From Sapria himalayana (taxonomy: Eukaryota; Streptophyta; Magnoliopsida; Malpighiales; Rafflesiaceae): a stretch of 64,000 nucleotides of DNA. The stretch covers positions 16,661-80,660 of the forward strand of contig JAREIK010016128.1 of NCBI GenBank assembly GCA_029783825.1. The letters run 5' to 3'. Each line of letters begins with the position of its first letter. Position 1 is the stretch's first letter. The notes beneath the pieces were generated by a model. It saw only the letters and a list, made by a program, of their open reading frames with translations. It ran no database searches and had not been told where the DNA came from. The translations under genes and the position numbers were made by a program. This document shows positions 25,801 to 37,822 of the stretch, one piece after another.

Positions 25801-26340
25801 TTCTTCTTATTCTTCTTAATCTTCTTATTCTTTTTAATTTTATTTTTCTTCTAATTCGTCTTTTTTTTATTCTTCTAATTTTTTTATGTGTTGTAATTCT
25901 TCTAATTTTTCCTATTCTTCTTATTTTTTTTTCTTATTTCTGTTTCTTGATATTCTATTTATTATTATTCTTCTTATTCTTATTATTCTTATTATTTTTA
26001 TTTTTCTTATTCTTCGTATTATTCTTATTTTTCTTATTTCTAATACTTGATATATTTCTAATTCTTTTTATTCTTCTTATTCTTATTCTTCTAATTCTTT
26101 TAATTCTTCTTATTCTTAATTTTTTCTTATTTTTTTTATTATACTTATTCTTTTTATTCTATTTTTTCTTCTTATTCTTCGTATTCTTTTTATTATTTTT
26201 ATTCTTCTTATTCTTCTTGTTTTCTTTATTCTTAATATTGTTTATATTCTTCTTATTCATATTATTTTTTTATTCTTTATATTATTATTATTATTCTTAT
26301 TCTTCTTTTTCAGTATTATTCTGCTTATTCTTTTTTTTCT
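24761..26340. repeat. TTATTCTTC array, block 4
   Basis: Degenerate array as elsewhere, including regular TTTTTATTCTTCTTACTTTTC units near 24920-24980. At 25744-25760 there is an ATA run followed by an ATT run (25761-25800), a small inverted arrangement. It ends at the poly-T tail of LINE C. Confidence 0.93.
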
Positions 26341-26347
26341 TTTTTTT

Positions 26348-27599
26348 AGAAAGTTTTTTTATTATTATAATAACCCTCTCTTTTGAAAGCAGAATACCAT
26401 TTTTACAAACTATATTCTACCCTTTACCCTGTTACACCCCTTACTTAAAAATAAAAACAAAATTAAATAGAAAAGCAATTCTAGGGATTCATTTTTATCC
26501 ATTTCTCTATGATGGCCCAACGAGCCTCTTATTGTTCTAGAATCTGAATTATCTTATGAGCCTTAACTAGTTCTGTAGTCATGCCATTGGTCATCATAAG
26601 TTTCAGTTATTGCTTTCCCCTCAAATTGTCTGTTTGTTGTTGTCCACCTAGTTCCTTGTAAATCATCTTCCTGATTTTCAATCTCTATTTATGTGCTGAG
26701 ATGCTTTCTTCAAGGGCACCTTCTGCCCATCCTCGGATAATTTCCCTTCCTGACCCAAAAGAAACCCCATTACAGACCCTATATCTACAAAACTTACAAA
26801 AACTATTGACACCTTAACAGACCCTAAGCTGCTGATAATAAAATAGACCCTTAATCATTACAGACTCAAGCATTCGCACACTATACTCTGTGCCTAACCA
26901 TTTAGACCACAAAAAAACACAAGCAAAAAAGACATCCTCCATTTTTGATCTATCATCTTTCTTCTCTTCCCTCATTGGTTCTAGATAGCCTGTGAACTGC
27001 ATTTGTAATTCTATTCCCTGTAAAACAGTAAACCGACCATGCTACACAGATATAAATTTTATAATTATGCTTTGTGTTTGCCGTCCATTGCATTTTGCTG
27101 ATTTGCCATGAGCCTTTGTGATTTATCCTTGTAATGTGACTACCCTTAAAAGGAAGGTTGGCCCTCCCTAAGTTTCTGTTTCTGCTTGTTGTTCTTCTCC
27201 TTCTCTGAACATCCTGCAACAAAACTAGGCCAAATCCTTTCCCACCCTTTTCTTCTTTATCATTTTAAAACCCTTACCAACATGGAACTTCTGCCCTGTT
27301 AAGTTCCTCTCCTAGATTTGATGACTTATCTAACTTTTGCCCTGTAATACAGATAATTAACCCTATAGTTTGGCAGGGTGATTCAAATAAGTCACCCCTC
27401 AGGACCAGTAACTCTTGAATCACCAAAACCTTTATCTGACTTTTCCATAATACCCAATGCTCTAGATTTTTCCTAGGAGTAAACTCTGCTTCTTGGTTCA
27501 CCTTGTAATCTGGCAGCTTATATATGAACTTATACCTGTAAGAATCATTTAGAATGCTTCTAAACTTATCGTAATGCTTTACTATAGATTACATTATTT
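26348..27599 (-). other. LINE C 3'UTR
   Basis: Non-coding sequence between the RNase H end and the tail. It contains the family terminal block (26380-26440). Small frames on either strand here have no recognisable motif and no counterpart in other copies. Confidence 0.75.
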
Positions 27600-30500
27600 C
27601 TATAATTTTATTTTTCTAATATAAGGATACTCTTTCCTATCCGTTTTTAGAATACCTGTATATTTATCCAAAAGGTTCTCTTTCTTATATTCTTGTTCTC
27701 CTCTTATTCTTCCTTCTTTGGCTACCTTATCCGCAAGGGAATTACCCTTTCTGAATATGTGTTTAATAGAGAAATCTAATGTTTTCATTACTTGTAGAAT
27801 TTTTTCAATTTCTTCCTTGTATTTCCATCTCACTATATATTTGTTAATTAGGTTTACCACTATGTCCGGGTCTATTTGAATGTCTATGTGGTTGATTTCT
27901 AATTTTTTTGCAAAGTCTCACTCCTTCTCTTATAGCTAAAATGTCTGCATGTATAGCTGATGATGCTTTAAAATTCCTTGTGAAAGCTAATATTAGCTTT
28001 CCTTTAGAATTCCTTATAGCACCACCACGTCCTACTGCTCCGATATCTCTATCAAAACTACCGTTTGTGTTCAATACAAACCTATCTGTCTTGGGGTTTT
28101 CTTATTTTATACCAATCAACTTAAACTATTTTATCTGATTTACTTTTAATTTCCAAAAATTCAATGTATCTTTTTCTAAGTCTGTTCTGTGAATTTTTAA
28201 GGGGTATGGTTCAGATATTTTCCTGGTTTCATCTTTTATGTCCCTCCAGATATGTTAGATTGCCATTCTCTGACCCTTGAACCTACTCTTATTTCTAGCC
28301 TTCCATATACACCAGATGTCTATGAGGGGGACATTTTTTTAAATCCATTTCTAAGTGCTAGAGGTGTGAGCTTTGTTCCATTTTTGAAGCGACATTTTTA
28401 AGCGTAGATGTGTATGTTTTAAGTGCAGTTCTGAATCTAATTTATTCCATATTTCTACTGCCACCCTACCTAAAGATATAATATGATCTAGGGACTCAGT
28501 TTCACTTAAACAAAAATCAAATATGGAGGCCATTTGTATACCTTTTTTTAATGTTATATTCTATGTGTAAAATGTTTGAAAGCACTTTTCACATAAATAC
28601 TTTTATTTTTTGAGGGTTATCATTATTCAATATCCAGGTAAATAAGGATTGTTCTTCTTTCTTTTTTCTTGTTATAATTTTCACTTATTAGAGAGAGAAT
28701 TTTCCATCCAGATCTAGCATCCATACACAGCCGTGCCTGGTAAATTTAGAATGTTGTTCCACTAAATCTCTTTGTTTGAGCATTTGTGCCCAACCTTGGG
28801 ATTTCTTGCTTCTGTTATTTTCTATAAAATGATTATCTTTTAGGTAGTATTTAGCTCTCATAAATTCAGCCCATAAGCTGACATTTTTTCTTAGCATCCA
28901 TCACCTTTTACAATCACATGCCTTGGCTAATTCACTAATCTTAGTGAATCCCAGTCTAGTCTCCTATATAGGAAAACATAGATCATTCCATTTTTTCTAG
29001 TACAACTTATATTTTCCCTCTTTTTTTCCCCATAAAAAGTTAGCAAGTTCATTTTCTATGTTCTTAGTGAATTTGCTTGGGGGTAGAGTTATCATTATAT
29101 TATGCATTAGTGAGCTTTGCAGCACATGAGCAATCAATGAAATTCTTCCTCCCATATTTAGGGAAGCCTCCTTCCATCCTAATATTTTCTTTTTTAGTTT
29201 TGCCATTAAAAATCTAAATATTCTCTCTTTAATCTACATTCGTAAACTGGGCAACCTAAGTAAATTATTTCTTATTTTTTATGGGAGAAATCTGTTATAT
29301 TCTTTATTATGTGAATTAGTGTAGGAGGGGCTTTTGATGCCACCATATATTTATTTAGTTGCTGACCAGTTTCCTTTTCCATACACCTTAATAACTGCAT
29401 CAGATTATGCAAAGAATTGCTGTCTCCATTCGTGAAGATAATTATATCATATGCATATGCTAAGCAGCCTACCATTGGCATGTTTTTAGGTTGCTTGAAC
29501 ATACCTATCTTCTTTTTTCTCATGTTATATTTAAGGTTCACTATCAACAATTCTATATAAATGTTAAATAGAAGAAAAGATAATGGATCTCCTTGCCTTA
29601 GACCTCTAACTGGAACAAATTTTCATCCTAAGATTCCATTTATAAGGATTCTCACCCATGTGTTTAAGATACATCTGTATATTAGGTCTATCCAGGTTTC
29701 CAAAACCCCCATTTTTCTCATGGTGAAACACATGGTGTCCCATTCCACTCTATCAAAATCTTTCGATAGATCTAAAATTAACATTATATTATGATCTCTT
29801 GTCTTTGTTTCTATTTCTTTCATCATTTCTTTATCTAGACATATATTCTCCATGATTAATCTATTTTTCATGAATCTCATTTGTTCTTTTAAGATAATTT
29901 TGGGAGGATGTGTGATAATATATTTTGTAGTGTTTTGGCTAGGATTTTATAAATGGCGTTACAAAGGCTGATTGGCCTATAATATTCTCCTTTTTTGGGG
30001 TTCATCACTTTTGGAATCAAGACTATATGGAAGCTTCCCCATTTTTTACCTATGTCCATTCCACTAAATATGCAAAGCATAGCTTTCAGTAGGTCTTCTT
30101 TTATTATGGGCCAACATTTTTGGAAAAATTTGATGTTCCATCTATCTGGGCCTGCTGCACTTTCCTTATTCATGCTAAAAATAGCCATTTTATATCATCT
30201 TCTTTAGGTAGTTTGGAGAGCATAATGTTATCTTCAGGAGTAACTTTCTTTTCTATTTCTTGTAAAAGAGTATCTCCTTTGTGATTGTTAAATTCACACA
30301 GCTATTTTTCCAAAGATTTTGAGAAATATCTTTGTATGTCTGTTTCTTGATCTAGCCATTCTCCTTTATCATTTTTAATGCTGTTTATTCTTTGTTTTAG
30401 TTCTTTTATCTTTGTTACTTTCTGAAAGATTTTGGTGTTTTTATCACCTTCTTTTAACTATTTATTTTGGCTTTTTGTTTCCAAAAAGCTTCTTCCATTG

Positions 30501-31491
30501 AGAGCTTTAATTTTAATAGAACTTGAGCTTTTGGCCGAAAGCATTTTTGGTATCACTGTTTTGATCTTTTTCAAATTCTTATTCTCTCTCTTTGTAACTA
30601 AATCCTTAGCTTCTCTTATATTTTTATTTATGTCTCCAAATGTCTCTTTGTTCTATCTTTTTAACTCAATTTTTAATCTATTAAATTTTGAGTTTATTCA
30701 CTGTATGAGATTTCTTGATGTATAGCTATTTCATGATTCACTTACTAATGCCAATAAGCCGTGGTGTAAACATGATGCATTCTGAAATTTGAAGGCTTTT
30801 TTAAAAAGTATTGTATTTTTAATCGTGATTAAGAGTGGGGAGTGGTCTGAGCATGTTCTATTTAGGTGCTTCACCTCAATTGAACCAAATATTAACCATT
30901 TAAAGTTATAAAGAACTCTATCTAATCTAGCCCACATAATGCCCTTTTTATAATGGTTATTACACCATGTAAATTGCGAGCCTAAAAAATTACCTCTATC
31001 AAGTTTGCTCTATTTATGGCTTCATTAAATTGGGAGGTAGCTATTGGATTAGGAGGTCTACCTCCTTTCTTTTCTTTAGCAAATCTTACAATATTAATGT
31101 CTCTCCCTATTATCCAAGGGAGGTCTTTAATTGAAATGTTCTACATTTCATCCCATAATATTTTTCTTTCATTGATTTTATTATTAGCGTATACCACAGT
31201 AATTAGCTCTTTTACCTCTTGACTTGGACTGAAGTTTATAAGTTGATCTGTTTCTTTTACTATGTGAATATCCAAGTTACTTTTCCACAAGATCCATATC
31301 TTCCCGTTATCATTAACAAATGCATGTTCAAAACCTAGCATCTTTGTATATATTTTTAAATGGTTTTTAACTACCATTGGTTCCGTTAAAATTATTAGTA
31401 AAGTGTTATACATATATATCAAATTTTTTAATCTATTCCTTGAGGAATGATTTGCAACTCCCCTTATGTTGTAGATAATATAATTATACAA
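27600..31491 (-). pseudogene. LINE C ORF2: endonuclease / RT / RNase H, broken
   Basis: The 5' end at 31491 aligns with the ORF2 start of A, B and G but reads TTG instead of ATG. Endonuclease motifs: IYNIRGVAN near 31470 and LTEPMVV near 31375. CSDHSPLL lies near 30850. RT: SAAGPDRWNIKFF near 30140, YYRPISLCNAIYK near 29970, LDLSKDFDRVEWD near 29770 (Ala to Asp in KAFD). Motif C is YAYD at 29446-29457, the catalytic Asp replaced by Tyr at 29449-29451 through one base change. RNase H starts NTNGSFDRD (Asp to Asn), has HADILAI (Glu to Asp) and ends with NSLADKVAKEG. The zf-RVT part near 28500 is recognisable. Confidence 0.87.
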
Positions 31492-32861
31492 TGCTATTGG
31501 ATTTTGACTGTGCTCTAGTTGTGCATTTAGAATCATATATTTTGTTTAGGTATTTTATTGAATTTCTTGATTTTTTTTATGGAGTTTGAGAATACTCCTC
31601 TCTAACTTTTCCATTCATTTCCTAATTGTGATGCCATTCTCTTGATTTTTTCTAATGCCCACTCTCTATTTCCCATACCTTGTCAAAATTTATCTATATT
31701 TGTATCATCATTGAAGGACCACTTATTAAGTCCTTTTTCTTCCACGATTCTGTTAAGGGTTATGGAGTTTCTCACCTCCATTTCCTCTTTCGAAAAGTAC
31801 TCTATAGCAACTGCCCATCTTTTAAATATTTCTTCCTTGTTTTTCTTTTTTGCCTTGGTTTTCTTGTTGAGCTCTTCAATTTTCCTAATCATTTGTGTTC
31901 TTTTATTTTTCTCTGATTTGTCTACTGCCTTAACTTTCCCTTTACTATTGACATTTCCAGTTCTAGTTATCTTATCCCTTATCGCTATATTCTGAGTTAC
32001 TAATTTATTTCTAGTTATATTTACTCTTATTTCATTGTTCTGAGTTACAGATTGAGGGGTCAGGGAGGATTTTTTTGATATCTCACAATTTCTTAGCCCA
32101 TTCCAGCCTCTATTTTGCTCTCCTCCATTTTATGTGCAGTTTCTTCATTTCTTTTATGCATTATGTAGTTATTCATGCCATGTCCCATTTTCCTGCAAAA
32201 ATAACAAAAAGAGGGAAGGTTTTCTGGTATTACTTGTTGCCAGAAGCCTCCTCCTTACATGTCTCCAATCCATATTCAGTTAGGTAGCTACTTCTGTAGG
32301 TAAGTTCCACTACAGACCTTTGACACGCCAGGTCTGGAGAGTGTGGCAGTAGCTCCATCGAGTAGAAGAGGGGTTCCCGGTTTGCTTGTGATGTGATTGA
32401 GAGCAAGCTTGTCATAAAAATGAATCGGTAACATAGGAAACAAAAACCATACCGAGGCTAAAGCCAACTCCTCTCTCATGTTGAAGTTGGGAGTCCATTT
32501 AAATATTCTCATGGGATAACCCATGATGTGCCAGACACCCATCAACCATAAGCGATGGAAGTCTTCATTTGTATGGAGTTGTAACACAATGTGTTTAGCA
32601 TCAATGACTTTTATTTTTATTAGCACCTTGAGTTTCAGAGAATCGAAAAATGCTCGAATATCATCAATGCATGGTCGACCATGAGCAAACTTCTCCACCA
32701 ACGTGTGTTTATGGGACCCCACAAGCTTCCGAATGTTTTTGGAAGAAAAGTGTATCGAGGGTTCCTCGAATTTTTCTGTGCGTATCCGAAGAAGAAGAGA
32801 TAGCGAGTGGAATATTTTTAATGAACAAGGAAAATGATTTCTTATTATCTAAGAAATCCAT
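31484..32861 (-). pseudogene. LINE C ORF1: DUF4283-like domain plus degenerate zinc knuckle
   Basis: Start proposed at 32861 (MDFLDNKK, matching LINE B DFLMNRK). After a frameshift near 32740 a 144-codon frame (32722-32288) covers KFAHGRPCIDDIRAFF, GYPMRIFKWTPNF, PMLPIHFYDKLAL and LLLDGATATLSRP. The knuckle near 32200 reads CYFCRKMGHGMNNY, so the last Cys is Tyr. The C-terminus retains YDSKCTTRAQSK and the stop TAA at 31484-31486, overlapping the ORF2 start position. Stops and frameshifts prevent expression as one protein. Confidence 0.84.
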
Positions 32862-32935
32862 TTACTTCAAAATGCAGCTCTTTGAAGCTAGGGTTTGATA
32901 GGCCAAGGCTCTCAAAGGATTCTAAATTACTTTCT

Positions 32936-34055
32936 CTTTATTGTTCTTATTCTACTATTTTCTTATTCTTCATATTCTTCTTTTTCTTATTATTCTTCTA
33001 ATTGTTATTATTCATTCTTATTCTTCTTTATCTTCTTATTCATTTTATTCTACATTTTTTTATTCATCTTACGCTTCATTTTCTTTTAATTATTATTTTT
33101 ATTCTTATTATTCTTATTATTCTTATTCTTCTTGAACTTATTATTCTTTTAATTCTTCCTATTTTTCTTATTCTTCCAATTGTTCTAATTCTTTTTATTC
33201 TTCTTATTATTTTTATTCTTATTTTCTTCTTTTTTTTTCTTATTCTATTTTTCTTCTTATTTTTCTTATTCTACTTTTCTTCTTATTTTTCTTATTCTTC
33301 TTATACTTATTTTTTTTTCTTCTTATTCTTCATTTCTTCTTAATCTTCTTATTCTTCATTTCTTCTTAGTCTTCTTATTCTTCTTATTCTTCTTATTCTT
33401 CTTATTCTTCTAATTCTTTTTATTCTTCTTATTCTTATAATCCTACTTATTCTTCTTATTCTTTTTAATATTCTTATTCTTATTATTCTTCTTATTCTTC
33501 GTATTCTTTTTATTATTCTTATTCTTCTTATTCATGTTATTCTCGTTCTTCTTTTTATTCTTATTATTCTTATTATTCTTATTATTCTTACTATTCTTAT
33601 TATTCTTCTTATTATTCTATTTCTTCTAATTCTTCTTTTTCTTTTTAATTTTTTTATTCTTCTTATTCTTCGTTTCTTCTTATTCTTCTTAATCTTCCTT
33701 TTTTTTCTTTTTCTTTTTATTCTTCTTATTCTTCTCATTCTTCTTATTCTTTTTATTCTTCTTATTCTTCTTATTCTTCTTATTCTTCTTATTCTTCTTA
33801 TACTTCTTATTCTTATTTTTCTTCTTATTCTTCTTATTCTTCTTATTCTTCTTATTCTACGTATTCTTCTTATTCTTCTTAGTATTATCATTCTTCTTAT
33901 TTTTATTATAATTCTTATTCTTATTATTCTAGTTATTTTACTTATTCTACTTATTCTTCTTATTCTTCTTATTCTTCTTATTCTTTTTATTATTCTTCTT
34001 TTTATTTTTCTAATTCTTCTAATCCATCTTATTCTTCTTATTCTTTTTATTCTTT
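32936..34055. repeat. TTATTCTTC array, block 5
   Basis: Array between LINEs C and D, the same unit and strand. The region 33700-33880 is rather regular, and a TTCTTAGTATTATCATTC variant near 33878 has relatives at about 36675, 37465 and 38390, suggesting blocks 5 and 6 share ancestry. Confidence 0.92.
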
Positions 34056-36450
34056 TTTTAAGGTTTTTTTAATTATAACCCCCTCTTTTTGCGCAGGAAT
34101 ACCATTGTTATCAAACTAGATTTTACCTTTTACCATTTTACATCTTTTTCTTACAAAAAGTAAAAACATAATTAACATTACAATTATCACGAATCCTAAT
34201 CTATTCATCTCCTTATGTTGGCCTTCCAAATTTAGGCCACCTTCTATTGTGCATTCCTGGTTTTTAGAGCTGAATATTTTCTCTTTTCATGTCCAGTTTT
34301 CCTGCCCTCATCAACTCCTGCCTATCTATTCGTAAGCTAGACTTTCATGTTGCCTCAAGATCATGTATCCACTTGCCAGCCAACTTTATGTATAACAGCT
34401 TTTTGCAAGATTATGTCCATTTAGACAGCATGTTCCTTCCCTGCATACACCACCTTGACACCAACACTACATCCACAGCATTTACAAACCATACAAAATC
34501 AGCCCCCACTTCCACTCAGCCTATAATTGCATAGCCCTATCATAATCTCTACAAACACAATACACAGCACTACATACACCAAATGCACAACCAACTACAT
34601 ATACTACTTTACAAATATTCCAAAATCAGCACACTGCATACGCCCTACTGTCCTTGGCTGGCCCTATCTCCATCCCTGCAATCCCAAATTACAATACAAA
34701 TTAACCCTACAAATTGAAAGAAAAATAACTCCACCAACCATGTCTGAAGGCCTATTTTCATTTTTTTAGTTCCTGCAAAATCAAAATAAAACAACCAATA
34801 TATATATATACATTCCACAACACAAAATCACTGTTACATTGCCCAACTTAAAAGCAACAATTATCTGCTTTTTAGCTTTTCTCCTTTAGTCATTACACCT
34901 ATATAATCAAGACAAACAGCAAGCTCACATGCTTACTTCTGCCCTAAAGAAATGCTACACATGATTATTCCACAGCCTCTTTTTTTCGTGTGATAGTCTC
35001 CCTCCAAGACCATGATGACTCTTGGTCTGCTCCATAACCTTCACCTGCATTTATTTTAGCAACTGCATAACCAATACGTCAATTCATTGAGACTCTGTTA
35101 AATCTTACCACCTCTTTGGCCTCCAACCATTTCAAATTATATTTTTGGGTTCTAATATAAGGATCTCATATTTTATCTAATCTAATTAAACTATATTTAT
35201 TTGGAATGTTATTTTCCTCAAAATCCTGTAAACTTTTCTTCATTCCTTCTTCTGCTAATTTATCTGCCAGGGCATTTGCCCCTCTAAATATATGCATTAT
35301 ATTTTCTTTTACTTCTACGAGTAATTTTTTTATTTTATTAATATCTTCCTCAGACTTCTATAACTTTATTTTACTAGTCAGTAGATCCACTAGTAAACTT
35401 GAATATACATGTACATGAATATTTAAACACTTATTTTCCTTGCAGATTTCGTGACCCTTATGCAGTGCAATGACCTCTGCGTGCAAAGCTGAGGAGGCTA
35501 TTCCCCTCATTATGAATGCTCCCACTACCCAGCCTTTTTCATTTCTTATGACTCCCCCTCCACCTGTAGCACTCATTTCTCTCTTAAAGCTCTCATCCAT
35601 GTTTAGAATTAAGGCACCTTGCAGAGGTTTATTCCAACTAACAATTTTTATTCTAATCTACCAGGATAGCATTTGAGCGAAGTTTCCACATAAAAACATT
35701 AATTTTTGATGGTAGGCCCTTTAACCATACTTCTTTAAATTTTTCTTGTGTAGGTTTTTAATCTCTCACCAACCATTTTGCACTTTTAATACGGATCCCC
35801 CATGTGTATTTAAGGTCAATTTCCACCAGCTATTTGTTAATATCGAGTGATATTCGATGATTTTTTTTGTTTAAGCATCATCTTCCAGCTTTTAGATCTC
35901 TTTTTAGATTATTAAAGGCCTTGTTTCCTACCCATATTTTGCTTTTATATATGCAACACAAAGACTTCCATTTTTGCTTTCTTTTAGCTTCCACTAGTTT
36001 TTGCACGCCCAGGTTTTGGCTATATTTTTTAGACTGGTGATTATAGACCAGCTTGTTCCACTGGATAACATACATCACTCCATTTTTTCTAGTGTAACTT
36101 ATTTTCCCCCTCTTTCTTACCCCATAAAAAATTAGCTATTTATCTTTCAATTTTTGTAATCATCTTATTAGGTGGGTGTGCTAACATTCGGATATGCGCC
36201 ATCGAGCCTTGAAGCACATGCATATTAATGATATACTTCTTTCCATGCTTAGAAGATTTTCTTACCATCGCGTAATCTATTATCTCATTCTTTTCACTAA
36301 AAATGTTAAATACTTTTCTTTCAGCCTCTCGGGCAGTCAAATTACATAAAATCTCCTTTTTTATGTGTGAAACCCATAAGAATTCTTAGATTTTGTTCTA
36401 CATTTTAAGACATCTTCCCAGCTAAAATAAATTGACATTTATTCTTATTC
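34056..36450 (-). mobile_element. LINE D: 5'-truncated copy
   Basis: Minus-strand copy of about 2.4 kb. The 3' end on + is poly-T then CCCCCTCTTTTTGCGCAGGAA near 34080. It includes a 1.08-kb 3'UTR (34056-35139), RNase H, zf-RVT and RT thumb coding, and stops just after RT motif C at codons matching NKNKCQF. The truncation point reads AATAAGAATAA in sense, which is also array sequence, so the join is hidden in microhomology. Confidence 0.88.
35140..36445 (-). pseudogene. LINE D ORF2 fragment: RT thumb, zf-RVT, RNase H
   Basis: From the 5' truncation: NKNKCQF near 36440, thumb pieces with HVLQGSMAH (near 36215) and WNKLVYNHQSKKY, then RNase H with SFKREMSATGGGGVIRNEKG (35590-35530), ASSALHAEVIALHKG and a terminal ADKLAEEG-like segment near 35250. 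Key changes are NTDGS to NMDES, and HVYSS where the third acid Asp is replaced by Tyr. Stops interrupt the frame. The fragment starts about 20 codons after RT motif C and lacks the endonuclease and most of the RT. Confidence 0.84.
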
Positions 36451-36773
36451 ATCATTCTTATTATTCTTATTATTCTTATTATTCTATTGATTATTCTTAT
36501 TGTTCTTAATCTTAGTGTTCATGTTTTTCTTGTTATTCTTCTTATTGTTATTTTTCTTCTTATTTATGTTATTCTTCTTATTTTTATTATTATTCTTATT
36601 CTTCTTATTCTCCTTATTCTCATTATTCTTCTTATTCTTCTTATTCTTCTTATTCTACTTATTTTTCTTATTTTTCTTAGTATTATTATTCTTCTTAATC
36701 TTCTCATTCTTATTATTCTTCTCATTCTTCTTATTCTTCTTATACTTCTTATTCTTATTATTCAATATTTTTT

Positions 36774-36890
36774 AAAAGTTTGTTTTGTTAATAATAAAAA
36801 GCCCTCTCTCTTGGCATCAGAATACTATTTTTCTAATCTATAAAACTACAATTTGCCACTTTTACACCCTTAAAAAAATAAAAAACATTG
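36774..36890 (-). mobile_element. Short LINE 3' end, first of a duplicated pair
   Basis: About 115 bp of the family 3' terminus: on +, CCCTCTCTCTTGGCATCAG near 36801, AATACTATTTTTC and TTTGCCACTTTTACACCC. Embedded in array with no coding. GGCATCAG replaces the usual GGCGGAGG. The same variant occurs at 37701, so the two are copies of one insertion. Confidence 0.85.
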
Positions 36891-37700
36891 ATCTTATTAT
36901 TCTACTTATTATACTTTATCTACTTATTCTACTTATTCTTTGTATTCTTCTTATTATTTTTATTCTTTTTATTTTTATTTTTTTTTCTTCTAATTCTTCT
37001 AATTCATCTTATTCTTCTTTCTCTATTTATTTTGTTAATTATTTTTATCCATCTTATTCTTTTTATTATTCTTATTCTTATTATACATATTATTCATCTT
37101 ATTCATCTTATTTATCTTATTTTTCTTATTTTTCTTATTCTACTTATTCTTCATATTCTTCTTATTTTTTGTATTCTTCATATTGTTCTTATTCTTCTTA
37201 TTTATACTATTCTTGTTATTCTTTTTATTCTTGTTACTCTTTTTATTCTTTTTATTCTTCTTATTATTCTATTTCTTCTAATTCGTCTAATTCTTCTTTT
37301 TCTTCTTAATTTTTTATTCTTCTTATTCTTCTTATTCTTCTTATTCATCTCATTCTTCTAATTCTTCTTATACTTCTTATTCTTATTATTCTTATTTTAT
37401 TCTTATTATTTTTATTATTTTTATTCTTCTTACTCTTCTTATTCTTCTTATTATTTTATTCTTCTTAGTATTATTATTCATCTTATTCTTCTTATTCTTC
37501 TTATAGTTCTTATTCTTATTATTCTTCTTTTCTTCTTATTATTTTTATTCTTCTTACTCTTCTTATTCTTCTTATTATTTTATTCTTATTCTTCTTATTC
37601 TTCTTATTCTTTTTATTCTTCTTATTCTTCTTATTCTTTTTATTCTTTTTATTCTTCTTATTCTTCTTATACTTCTTATTCTTATTATTCTATATTTTTT

Positions 37701-37822
37701 AAAAGTTTGTTTTATTAATTATAAAAATCCCTCCTTCTTGGCATCAGAATACCATTTTTCCAATCTATAAAACTATAATTTGCCACTTTAACACCCTTAA
37801 CAAAATAAAAGACATTGATCTT
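37701..37822 (-). mobile_element. Short LINE 3' end, second of the duplicated pair
   Basis: Same 3' terminus variant as 36774-36890, with CCCTCCTTCTTGGCATCAG on + near 37730 and TTTGCCACTTTAACACCC. A few substitutions separate the copies. Confidence 0.85.

Larger units (their letters stand above)
26341..32930 (-). mobile_element. LINE C: full-length but decayed L1-type retrotransposon
   Basis: Minus-strand element of about 6.6 kb between array blocks 4 and 5. The 3' end on + is a poly-T run then CCCTCTCTTTTGAAAGCAG near 26384, a variant of the family block. Sense order is ORF1 (32861-31484), ORF2 (to 27600), then a 1.25-kb 3'UTR. ORFs are split by many stops. The RT active site is YAYD and the first RNase H acid is Asn, so the copy is dead beyond simple frame loss. 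No convincing target duplication was found. Confidence 0.9.

Noticed and set aside
33532..33891. Minus-strand Arg/Ile or Asn/Lys repeat proteins in the arrays
   Set aside because: They are the reverse reading of the same 9-bp repeat and vary with array length. There is no start context or conserved edge.
34289..34769. Two + strand frames (34289-34534, 34527-34769) as genes
   Set aside because: They lie in the LINE D 3'UTR, antisense to the element, are of low complexity and have no counterpart in other copies.
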